In this document: piece after piece, positions 48,385 to 55,002 of the stretch
Numbering within the stretch: the first letter of the stretch is position 1
Layout: every line of letters starts with the position of its first letter
Assembly: GCA_964572965.1 (NCBI GenBank)
Contig: CAZNHL010000020.1
Location: 1 to 55,002 of the forward strand
Direction of reading: 5' to 3'
From: CAZNHL01 sp964572965
Lineage (GTDB): Bacteria > Bacteroidota > Bacteroidia > Cytophagales > UBA9547
DNA: 55,002 nt
Notes under the pieces: generated by a model
The model's input: the letters and a program-made list of their open reading frames with translations, nothing else
Database searches by the model: none
What the model was told of the DNA's origin: nothing
Program-made: the position numbers and the translations under genes

Positions 48385-49910
48385 TAAGCACTCACCTCAA
48401 TATTATTTCCTTTTTTTAAGCGGCCAACAACTCTAGGCTTTATCTTTATACTTTCTATACTATCCAATACAGTAATTTTTAACTCTCCACTTTCAAAGGC
48501 TCCGTTAATACTATTTGAAACATGATAAATAGTATCATTTTCAAGACTCAACCAATATCGATCATGAAATGGCTCTTCGCTTAGAATTATATTAAACTTA
48601 TTTAGTTTAAAGCAATTAACTCCTTTAAAAGTATTTTTAATTAACCTATATAATGCTCTATACTTTTTTTCAAAAGATATCTGGTCTCCATTTATATAAT
48701 TTTTAGCTCTTCTCCAGTACCCAACAATGAATACTTCTTCTATCCCGCCCTTTGCAATTGCAGTGATTAGAGAATTTAGAAAAATGAATTGACTTTTAGT
48801 TGTTGCTTTAAATTGGTCACTTTCTTCAAAATCACCCCAAAAATACGGATCATTGAATACTATTTTTTTACCTAAAGTCAAAAGAATATTGGTTAGCTTA
48901 TCACTCAACTCTATTTCTCCTTGCTTACTATCTGGTGATACTGTAGCATCCCATATAAATGAAAAACTAGAAGAATATGGACTTTTACTTTGATTATTCC
49001 CTAGGTTGATTTCTCTTCCATATAAATCCACTAATACAGTATTAACGATCTGCGTTTCTATTTTTATATCTTTTATCAAATAGAACTTTTCTCCACAATA
49101 AAACTCACCTGTTTCCTTATTTTGAATTAAAAACTGGCCTCTGCTAGCTGGCTCAGTCAAAGCAACAAACCATTGCCCTGTTTCTTCATCAATATTACCA
49201 GTTCCTATTATTACTTCTCCATCAATACGTCGTATACAAATTTGATGATGACTTCTAAAGCTTTTTGTGGCTTGCAAAAAACCAACAAAAGAACTAGGAT
49301 CTACTCCTTTTGCTAATCCTTCCCGATCACCCCTTAATGTGTAATAAATGCCTCTCTGTTTGTACACTGCTCCCACACCTTCTTTGATAAAACGATAGAA
49401 AGAGCCTTCACCCAAAAGACCTAACGGGACAATAGGTTTAATTTTCTCATGATAACGATATCCAGAGATAAACTCACAATTACTTTGTTCGTCAAAAAGA
49501 AAACTTATATCCAAATTTAGTGACGTATATGTATACTCAATTGGGTAATCATTTCGCTCACAAGAACAGACTCCATCAATTGAAACAAAATTATTTCCTG
49601 TTACCTTCTTGCTTAATGGAGCTATTGTAAACTTACGACTAGTATTTCCCCATGAATATTGTAATTCATTATTAGTTATAAGTTCCTTCCATAAATTTTC
49701 AATTTCTTGATCTTCTCCAATTACTAGCCACTGCTTTAGTTTTTTTTCTGTCCAAATAAATTCCGTGTTCCCCCCTTCTCCTTTGTTCTTATACCAATAA
49801 ATTGACTGGGGGGCTATTTCAACAAGCTCTTTGAGATAGACAAAAATCACTTTCTCTTCGTCTTCTTCAGAAATTGTAACCAGCGACAACAATGATGCAT
49901 GTGATTTCAT
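48384..49910 (-). CDS. Unknown 508-aa protein with C-terminal PLD-like HDRY module
   Basis: First gene of the operon. Residues ~1-130 are mixed alpha/beta, with EFIWTEKKLKQWLVIGEDQE. The C-terminal third has KIVFNDPYFWGDF, a helix, GGIEEVFIVGYWRR and then PFHDRYWLSLENDTIYHVSN with SING. The order strand, DP(Y/F), helix, strand, HDR(Y/W), S-x-NG resembles degenerate phospholipase-D-type domains in conflict systems, perhaps the VPA1262 type; I am not sure of that name. No signal peptide. Probably a cytosolic effector or sensor. Confidence 0.7.
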   Translation of the reverse strand: MKSHASLLSLVTISEEDEEKVIFVYLKELVEIAPQSIYWYKNKGEGGNTEFIWTEKKLKQWLVIGEDQEIENLWKELITNNELQYSWGNTSRKFTIAPLSKKVTGNNFVSIDGVCSCERNDYPIEYTYTSLNLDISFLFDEQSNCEFISGYRYHEKIKPIVPLGLLGEGSFYRFIKEGVGAVYKQRGIYYTLRGDREGLAKGVDPSSFVGFLQATKSFRSHHQICIRRIDGEVIIGTGNIDEETGQWFVALTEPASRGQFLIQNKETGEFYCGEKFYLIKDIKIETQIVNTVLVDLYGREINLGNNQSKSPYSSSFSFIWDATVSPDSKQGEIELSDKLTNILLTLGKKIVFNDPYFWGDFEESDQFKATTKSQFIFLNSLITAIAKGGIEEVFIVGYWRRAKNYINGDQISFEKKYRALYRLIKNTFKGVNCFKLNKFNIILSEEPFHDRYWLSLENDTIYHVSNSINGAFESGELKITVLDSIESIKIKPRVVGRLKKGNNIEVSA

Positions 49911-49968
49911 TAATATTTTCTCTTAAATAGAAGTTTATTTCCCTTTGCAGTAACCCCACTTTTATTAG

Positions 49969-50000
49969 CAAAATGTATTTTAAATAATATGTTCACAAAA
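49969..50000 (-). promoter_or_regulatory. Candidate promoter of the AT-rich operon
   Basis: On the minus strand TTTTG (49996-50000) is followed after 18 bp by TACATTTTG (49969-49977), a near match to the Bacteroidota TTTG...TAnnTTTG promoter, ~60 bp before the first start codon. Confidence 0.4.
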
Positions 50001-50024
50001 TTTGTTCTTTGCTAATCAAACTAG

Positions 50025-50202
50025 TCGCCTAAAATTAGCAACAAAATCCGATTGTTCACCCTCTTCATCCCCAACCAGCAAACCAAGGCTCTGCACCCGC
50101 AGATAGTGATCGAAGTTTTAGAAAAGACTAAAGGGTGACAGGCCATCCATAAAGCTGAACGCGTAAGGCTATAAACTGACAGCATTCCGCCTTACGCTTT
50201 TT
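50025..50202 (+). pseudogene. Remnant gene end plus terminator
   Basis: A 37-codon plus-strand frame without ATG (50025-50138) reads LFTLFIPNQQTKALHPQIVI and ends VLEKTKG. It is followed by a hairpin GCGTAAGGC/GCCTTACGC with T5 (50161-50202), a terminator with no gene of its own. This looks like the 3' end of a gene cut off by insertion of the adjacent AT-rich operon. The original protein is not recognised. Confidence 0.35.
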
Positions 50203-50246
50203 CAAGCATTTCGCATTCTACATTCAGCTTTCAGCCCCAAATTGTG

Positions 50247-50254
50247 TATCTTTG
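50247..50254 (+). promoter_or_regulatory. TATCTTTG promoter element of uvrA
   Basis: Exact TAnnTTTG match 28 bp before the ATG at 50283. Confidence 0.55.
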
Positions 50255-50282
50255 TTATTGGAGTAATCTCCTCTGAAACAGA

Positions 50283-53123
50283 ATGGCTACAACTGAACAT
50301 AGTGGTATTGCCGAAGACGCTATTGAGGTCTTTGGTGCACGCGAGCATAATCTTAAAAACATCGATGTTTCTATTCCCCGCAATAAGCTGGTAGTAATTA
50401 CCGGTATAAGTGGCAGCGGAAAATCTTCGCTGGCTTTTGATACGATTTATGCCGAGGGGCAACGTCGTTATATGGAGACGTTTTCTGCATACGCCAGAGC
50501 TTTCATTGGCGACATGGAACGTCCTGATGTTGACAAAATCAATGGTCTGAGCCCGGTAATTTCTATTGAGCAGAAAACGACTTCGCGAAACCCTCGCTCT
50601 ACTGTTGGTACGGTAACAGAGATTTATGACTTTATGCGTTTGCTTTATGCACGTGCAGGTGAAGCGTTCTCGTACCTGACGGGAAAGAAAATGGAGCGTC
50701 AGTCGGAAGACCAGATTATCCAGCATATCATTGACAATTTTGAGGGCAAAAAACTTACGCTGCTTGCTCCTGTTGTAAAAGGGCGTAAAGGACATTACCG
50801 CGAACTATTTGAGCAAATCCGTAAAATGGGTTTCACTAAAGTGCGTGTAAATGAAGAGGTGCAGGATATCACTCCTAAAATGCAGCTCGACCGTTACAAG
50901 ACTCATGATATTGAGATTGTTATTGACAGGATTATTCCGAAAGAAGAAGACCGCTTCCGTATAGCACAATCTGTAAAAGTGGCAATGCAACATGGAAAGG
51001 GTATTATTATGCTCCTTGACGAGAAAAACGAGATTCACTTCTTCTCTAAATACCTGATGGATCCTGAAACGGGTCTGGCTTATGACGAACCGGCCCCGAA
51101 TACATTCTCATTCAACTCTCCTTACGGTGCTTGTCCTTGCTGTAATGGTTTGGGAGAAATTGAAGAGATTTCTGTGGATGCTATTATCCCGAATAAGGAA
51201 TTGAGTGTAAGCCGTGGTGGTATTTTGCCTTTGGGGGAATTCCGTGATATCTGGATTTTTAAACAGATTGACGCCATCCTTAAAAACCACAAACTAAACA
51301 TTTCTACACCAATCAAGGATATTCCGGAAGAAGTAATGACCATATTACTCCATGGTGGTAATGAAGTAGTAGAAGTACCTTCTAAGAAGTACCCTGGTGA
51401 AAGCTGGGAAAGTAAATACGAAGGCATTGTGACCTTTCTGAAAAAACAACAGGAAAGCAGTTCTGAAAAAATCCAGGACTGGGTGAGCGACTTTACAAAA
51501 CAGGTGGTTTGTCCGGAATGTAACGGAGGCCGACTGAAGAAGGAAGCCCTGCATTTCAAAATAGACAAGAAAAATATTGCTGAGCTTGCTCAGATGGATA
51601 TTAATATTCTAAATGCATGGTTTGATGGTTTAGAAGAAAGGCTTTCTGACCGCCAGAACATGATCGCATCAGAAGTATTGAAAGAGATACGTAAGCGTAT
51701 GCGTTTGCTGCTGGACGTTGGCCTTGACTATCTGACCCTGAACAGACCGCTACGTACCCTATCGGGTGGTGAAGCACAGCGTATCCGTCTTGCTACTCAA
51801 ATAGGAACACAGCTGGTTGGCGTATTATATATCCTTGATGAACCGAGTATCGGTTTGCATCAGCGAGATAACGTAAAACTGATTAATGCGCTGAAAGACC
51901 TCCGTGACCTCGGTAACTCTGTAATGGTAGTGGAGCACGACAAAGACATGATGCTTGAAGCAGATTATGTAATTGACATTGGTCCCGGTGCCGGCAGGCA
52001 TGGTGGTAATGTGGTTGCTTACGGCACTCCTGACGAGATCCGTAAAACGAAGAGCCTTACTGCAGATTACCTGAACGACAAACTACATATCAATGTACCA
52101 AAAGTTCGTCGCCCGGGCAGTGGTAAGTTCCTGACAATTTCAGGAGCTACCGGTCACAACCTGAAAAATGTAACACTGAACCTCCCTCTGGGAACCATGA
52201 TTTCCATCACCGGCGTTTCCGGCAGCGGTAAATCAAGTCTGGTACACGATACGCTTTTCCCTATTCTGAACCATTATTTTTTCCGTGCATTGCGCGAGCC
52301 GCTTCCTTACAAGGAAATGTCGGGTCTTGAAAATATTGACAAAGTAATTGAAGTAGATCAGTCGCCGATCGGGCGTACACCACGTTCTAACCCGGCAACT
52401 TATACAGGTGTATTTACAGATATCAGAAACCTTTTTGCCCAACTGCCGGAAGCAAAAATCCGCGGCTATGGCCAGGGACGTTTCTCTTTCAATGTAAAAG
52501 GCGGGCGCTGTGAAGATTGCGAAGGAGCAGGTATGAAGGTGATTGAAATGGACTTCTTACCGGATGTCCATATACCTTGCGAAACCTGTAAAGGCAAGCG
52601 CTACAACAGAGAAACACTGGAAGTACGTTTCAAAGGAAAGTCAATTTCTGACATCCTTGAAATGACAGTAGAGCAGGCTGTAGAATATTTCGAAAACCAG
52701 CCCCGTATTGTTAAAAAAATCCAAACGCTGAACGAAGTCGGTCTTGGCTATATCACACTTGGACAACATGCCACTACCTTATCGGGAGGAGAAGCACAGC
52801 GTGTAAAACTGGCAACTGAGCTCTCTAAAAAGGACACCGGAAAAACGCTTTACATTCTTGACGAGCCAACTACCGGATTGCACTTTGAAGATATTCGCCA
52901 CCTGATGGACATGCTTCACAGGCTGGTTGACAAAGGAAACACCTGTCTGATCATTGAGCACAACTTAGATGTAATTAAAACATCTGACTGGGTAATTGAC
53001 ATGGGTCCTGAAGGTGGTGCCGGCGGTGGTATAGTGGTCGCACAGGGCACTCCTGAAGAAGTGGCCAAAAGTACAGAAAGCCATACTGCAAGGTTCCTGA
53101 AAGCAGAGTTAGCAAATAAGTAA
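50283..53123 (+). CDS. uvrA: Excinuclease ABC subunit A
   Basis: 946 aa. Two ABC ATPase halves: Walker A ITGISGSGKSSLAFDT and ITGVSGSGKSSLVHDT, signature LSGGEAQRIRLATQIG and LSGGEAQRVKLATELS, Walker B LYILDEPSIGLHQRD and LYILDEPTTGLHFED. Zinc modules CPCCNGLGEIEEI...CPECNGGRL and CEDCEGAGMKVIEMD...CETCKGKRYN are complete. UvrA dimer recognises bulky DNA damage and loads UvrB in nucleotide excision repair. It is transcribed alone with a strong terminator. Confidence 0.98.
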   Translation: MATTEHSGIAEDAIEVFGAREHNLKNIDVSIPRNKLVVITGISGSGKSSLAFDTIYAEGQRRYMETFSAYARAFIGDMERPDVDKINGLSPVISIEQKTTSRNPRSTVGTVTEIYDFMRLLYARAGEAFSYLTGKKMERQSEDQIIQHIIDNFEGKKLTLLAPVVKGRKGHYRELFEQIRKMGFTKVRVNEEVQDITPKMQLDRYKTHDIEIVIDRIIPKEEDRFRIAQSVKVAMQHGKGIIMLLDEKNEIHFFSKYLMDPETGLAYDEPAPNTFSFNSPYGACPCCNGLGEIEEISVDAIIPNKELSVSRGGILPLGEFRDIWIFKQIDAILKNHKLNISTPIKDIPEEVMTILLHGGNEVVEVPSKKYPGESWESKYEGIVTFLKKQQESSSEKIQDWVSDFTKQVVCPECNGGRLKKEALHFKIDKKNIAELAQMDINILNAWFDGLEERLSDRQNMIASEVLKEIRKRMRLLLDVGLDYLTLNRPLRTLSGGEAQRIRLATQIGTQLVGVLYILDEPSIGLHQRDNVKLINALKDLRDLGNSVMVVEHDKDMMLEADYVIDIGPGAGRHGGNVVAYGTPDEIRKTKSLTADYLNDKLHINVPKVRRPGSGKFLTISGATGHNLKNVTLNLPLGTMISITGVSGSGKSSLVHDTLFPILNHYFFRALREPLPYKEMSGLENIDKVIEVDQSPIGRTPRSNPATYTGVFTDIRNLFAQLPEAKIRGYGQGRFSFNVKGGRCEDCEGAGMKVIEMDFLPDVHIPCETCKGKRYNRETLEVRFKGKSISDILEMTVEQAVEYFENQPRIVKKIQTLNEVGLGYITLGQHATTLSGGEAQRVKLATELSKKDTGKTLYILDEPTTGLHFEDIRHLMDMLHRLVDKGNTCLIIEHNLDVIKTSDWVIDMGPEGGAGGGIVVAQGTPEEVAKSTESHTARFLKAELANK

Positions 53124-53160
53124 AATAAAAGAGGCCGTTTACACGGCCTCTTTTATTTTA
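53121..53160. terminator. Bidirectional terminator after uvrA
   Basis: TAAAATAAAAGAGGCCGT is the exact reverse complement of ACGGCCTCTTTTATTTTA around TTAC, giving 18-bp arms with A/T tracts on both sides. It serves the convergent uvrA and lipoprotein genes and overlaps the stop codons at both ends. Confidence 0.92.
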
Positions 53161-53439
53161 CTTATACTTTTCGTAATCTTTTACTTTTTGAAACTCTCCC
53201 TGATTAGCCCCGTCATCGTTACCTTCGAGCTTATCATCCAGATTTTTCCCATCTTCTCTGATCTCTCGTAACGCAAGAGAATCAGCCTCTTCCTGATCTT
53301 CTCCAAATTCGGAAATATCTTTTTTAAGTGTATCGATATCCTGCTCAATTTTCTCTCTGTCCTCCTGAGTTTTCTCCGTTTTTCCACATCCTACTAAAAA
53401 TAACGTAGCCAATGCTGCTGCTAAAACAATCTTTTTCAT
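53158..53439 (-). CDS. Small acidic lipoprotein
   Basis: 93 aa from MKKIVLAAALATLFLVGCGK, with an ATG two codons upstream as alternative. LVGC lipobox predicts lipidation at Cys18. The mature part is highly charged and helical (REKIEQDIDTLKKDISEFGE then DQEEADS), ending in a Lys/Tyr-rich tail. No family recognised. Confidence 0.7.
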   Translation of the reverse strand: MKKIVLAAALATLFLVGCGKTEKTQEDREKIEQDIDTLKKDISEFGEDQEEADSLALREIREDGKNLDDKLEGNDDGANQGEFQKVKDYEKYK

Positions 53440-53592
53440 GGTCATAAAAATTTGATTTACTTTAAGTTATACCATTCCTTCGACTTAAGCAATATTAAAT
53501 AATCGAAAAAACAGAAGCTTTTTCTAAAAAGTCATTTAAAAGGAATCCATAACCTCTTTTATTTGTTTTAGAATCATTGGAGTTAAAACAAT

Positions 53593-53874
53593 ATGGAACA
53601 GACTTTCAAAAGTTTACAGATCAGGGTAACAGGCAAGGTACAAGGAGTATTTTACCGTTCCAACACAGAGCAGGCTGCCAGAAAATTCGGCATTAAAGGC
53701 TGGGTAAAAAATCTTCCGGACAAGTCAGTTTCAATTTCAGCAGAAGGGGAATCAGAGGCTATTGACAAGTTTCTGAAATGGTGCCATAAAGGCCCGCTAA
53801 TGGCACGAGTTAATGAAGTGCAAACACAGCAACAGGAATTACAACACTATGAAAAGTTTGAAGTGCTTAAATAA
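53593..53874 (+). CDS. acyP: Acylphosphatase
   Basis: 93 aa, normal length. IRVTGKVQGVFYRSNTEQAA contains the phosphate loop with catalytic Arg in GVFYR, and KGWVKNLPDKSVSISAEGES the catalytic Asn in GWVKN. It hydrolyses carboxyl-phosphate bonds in the cytosol. It is a single gene with a terminator directly overlapping the stop. Confidence 0.93.
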   Translation: MEQTFKSLQIRVTGKVQGVFYRSNTEQAARKFGIKGWVKNLPDKSVSISAEGESEAIDKFLKWCHKGPLMARVNEVQTQQQELQHYEKFEVLK

Positions 53875-53906
53875 AAAAAGGGTAGCCATAAACTATCCTT
53901 TTTTTC
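53873..53906 (+). terminator. Rho-independent terminator of acyP
   Basis: GGGTAG pairs with CTATCC, flanked by A7 and T7, directly after the acyP stop. Confidence 0.75.
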
Positions 53907-54150
53907 TGCTCTCCTATAACCAAAAATATAATTCAAAATTAGTCCGAAAAAGATACTACACAACAAGCATTCCACTAAACATCCTTTTTTTTCGACGAAT
54001 TTTCCAAAACCCTGTTTTTTGGATTCCTTTTAGAAAGTTAAGACACTGTCGGGAGCAGTTTTTCAATTTAACCGATAATTATCACCTCATACCAACCTCA
54101 AAAAATTACCATTATTAAAAAAATCTTTTAAACCGGGCAAAAAGTTAATT

Positions 54151-54234
54151 ATGCCATCAGACATTATAAAAAAATACAGGATTGAGCCTTTATCACATGG
54201 TGCTACATTTTCTCCGAAGTTAAGAGCATTCTGA
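54151..54234 (+). CDS. Candidate 27-aa small ORF
   Basis: ATG at 54151 encodes MPSDIIKKYRIEPLSHGATF followed by SPKLRAF and TGA. It is followed 28 bp on by a hairpin terminator, which would fit a short independent transcript. No other gene is evident in the 53907-54534 gap. Short length and lack of known homologues make it uncertain. Confidence 0.25.
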   Translation: MPSDIIKKYRIEPLSHGATFSPKLRAF

Positions 54235-54261
54235 CCCTGCCGGAAAATCCTCAAAAAAAAA

Positions 54262-54287
54262 AGACTGTGAAATTCACAGTCTATTTC
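54262..54287 (+). terminator. Rho-independent terminator
   Basis: AGACTGTGAA pairs with TTCACAGTCT, with A10 before and T tract after; it could act on either strand. There is no annotated gene just upstream on the plus strand other than the 27-aa candidate. Confidence 0.7.
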
Positions 54288-54534
54288 CGATAAACTAACT
54301 AATTGGGTGTAATTGTAAATATCCTTTATCGCCCGTTAAACGAAAACGGCCATATAATTATTGTATAATTCAGGGAAGATTCTTTTCAAATACCGGCATT
54401 AGGAATAGCATGCGAACCGGTATTCAGAAAAACGACATAATATATACGTCTTATCAAAAAAGTAACTATAAATAGAAATAATATAAATATATCTTAAACC
54501 TTCCTGATACAAAAGTAACAAAAAAACAGAATTA

Positions 54535-55002
54535 TTAAAGTGATTTATATTTAGACTTTAAATATGTCAGGTATTTTTTAAAATCAGAATTAAACTTATC
54601 CCGAAACTCTTCCTCAAAGAGATTTTGCTTTTCTCTGTAACGCAGGAAATCCATAAAAAACGTATTATTAGGTATGTCCGCCCTTTCACAAAAATGATAA
54701 TAACGTTTCTGATTGTTGAAACACACGGTATCCATGGACTCACAAATCTGCCAGATCATTGTCTCCTTTGCTTTCTTTTTAGTACTGTCTACCATTACAG
54801 GAGTAAAAGATTTGTAAAGACTATCCAGTTTTTTTGCACCAGTTAAAACATGACGGCTAAACCTTGCCACATCTTCTTTGTTACTTTGGTAGAGCATGGC
54901 CTGTTGAGAGTTTTTTCCAAACTTATACTCCATAAACTTTAATGCCCCTTTATCCCCTATAAAGCTTGCCAGGTTTTCATTATACTCTACATTGTTCTTT
55001 AC
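54535..55002 (-). CDS. C-terminal part of a predicted aminopeptidase-like protein
   Basis: The frame is open to the right edge, so ~155 C-terminal residues are seen, reading leftward from VKNNVEYNENLASFIGDKGA. The pattern ENLASF(I)GDKGALKF, a central helical region with KLDSLYKSF and a C-terminal NTFFMDFLRYREKQNLFEEE recalls the C-terminus of predicted zinc aminopeptidases of the COG4324 type in Bacteroidota; the metal site would lie outside the window. The family name is tentative. Confidence 0.5.
   Translation of the reverse strand, partial: VKNNVEYNENLASFIGDKGALKFMEYKFGKNSQQAMLYQSNKEDVARFSRHVLTGAKKLDSLYKSFTPVMVDSTKKKAKETMIWQICESMDTVCFNNQKRYYHFCERADIPNNTFFMDFLRYREKQNLFEEEFRDKFNSDFKKYLTYLKSKYKSL

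Noticed and set aside
53813..54118. 101-aa plus-strand frame overlapping acyP
   Set aside because: Runs out of frame through acyP and its terminator; Asn/Tyr/Phe-rich AT-driven composition.

Overview
The window comes from a member of the Bacteroidota, probably a Sphingobacteriales/Chitinophagales-type organism. The pointers are a secreted protein with a type IX secretion (Por) C-terminal domain, a GWxTD-domain protein, a DUF2723 membrane protein, DUF4136 lipoprotein-like genes, and recurrent TAnnTTTG promoter elements just upstream of starts. It is a draft assembly (ten Ns at 19453-19462), moderately AT-rich, with two clearly more AT-rich accessory blocks. There is one intact tRNA and no rRNA.

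Layout. 1-6.4 kb: 5' end of hisB, a palindrome-rich spacer, small lipoprotein, HIT protein, pirin, pseudo-receiver, GNAT, PAS-LuxR regulator, rlmB and a GWxTD protein. 6.4-20 kb: envelope and lipid genes (DUF2723 membrane protein, fabI, a type IX-secreted LRR protein, an AsmA-like/GT51 transglycosylase, an ArnT/PMT-like glycosyltransferase, two DUF4136 paralogues flanking the assembly gap). 20-23.7 kb: a minus-strand run of an RsbU-type phosphatase, a 75-aa protein, recN and a small exported protein.

23.9-32.6 kb is a tRNA-Ala insertion hotspot. The intact tRNA-Ala(GGC) lies at 32450-32523 on the minus strand. A 7.8-kb integrative element sits in its 3' end, bounded by a 15-bp direct repeat (24617-24631 and 32449-32463). 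It encodes a tyrosine recombinase, an XRE regulator, a zinc-ribbon membrane protein, a TerS-like HTH protein, a TOPRIM protein, a P4-type primase/SF3 helicase and two small HTH proteins. This is the layout of a phage-satellite or P4/PICI-like island. Paired CGTACAAA sites with 11-bp spacing occur inside both ends. Outside the left end lie two tandem ~355-bp cassettes. Each has an identical 79-aa GIY-YIG nuclease whose last codons run into a tRNA-Ala-derived sequence in which the anticodon arm and T arm are replaced by TCCCGCA...TGCGGGA palindromes. A further truncated tRNA-Ala with such a palindrome lies upstream of the real tRNA.

32.6-46 kb is core: NlpC/P60 lipoprotein, phosphofructokinase, clpB, dsbD, a hydrolase, mtgA, two M90/MtfA-like metallopeptidase paralogues (the first frameshifted at a T run), GNAT, a class V aminotransferase and a MaoC dehydratase. 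46.2-49.9 kb is an AT-rich minus-strand operon with overlapping genes and PLD-like HDRY modules. It is of unknown function and is a candidate defence or conflict system; it sits next to a gene remnant. 50.2-55 kb: uvrA, a small lipoprotein, acylphosphatase, a small-ORF candidate and the C-terminal part of a probable aminopeptidase.
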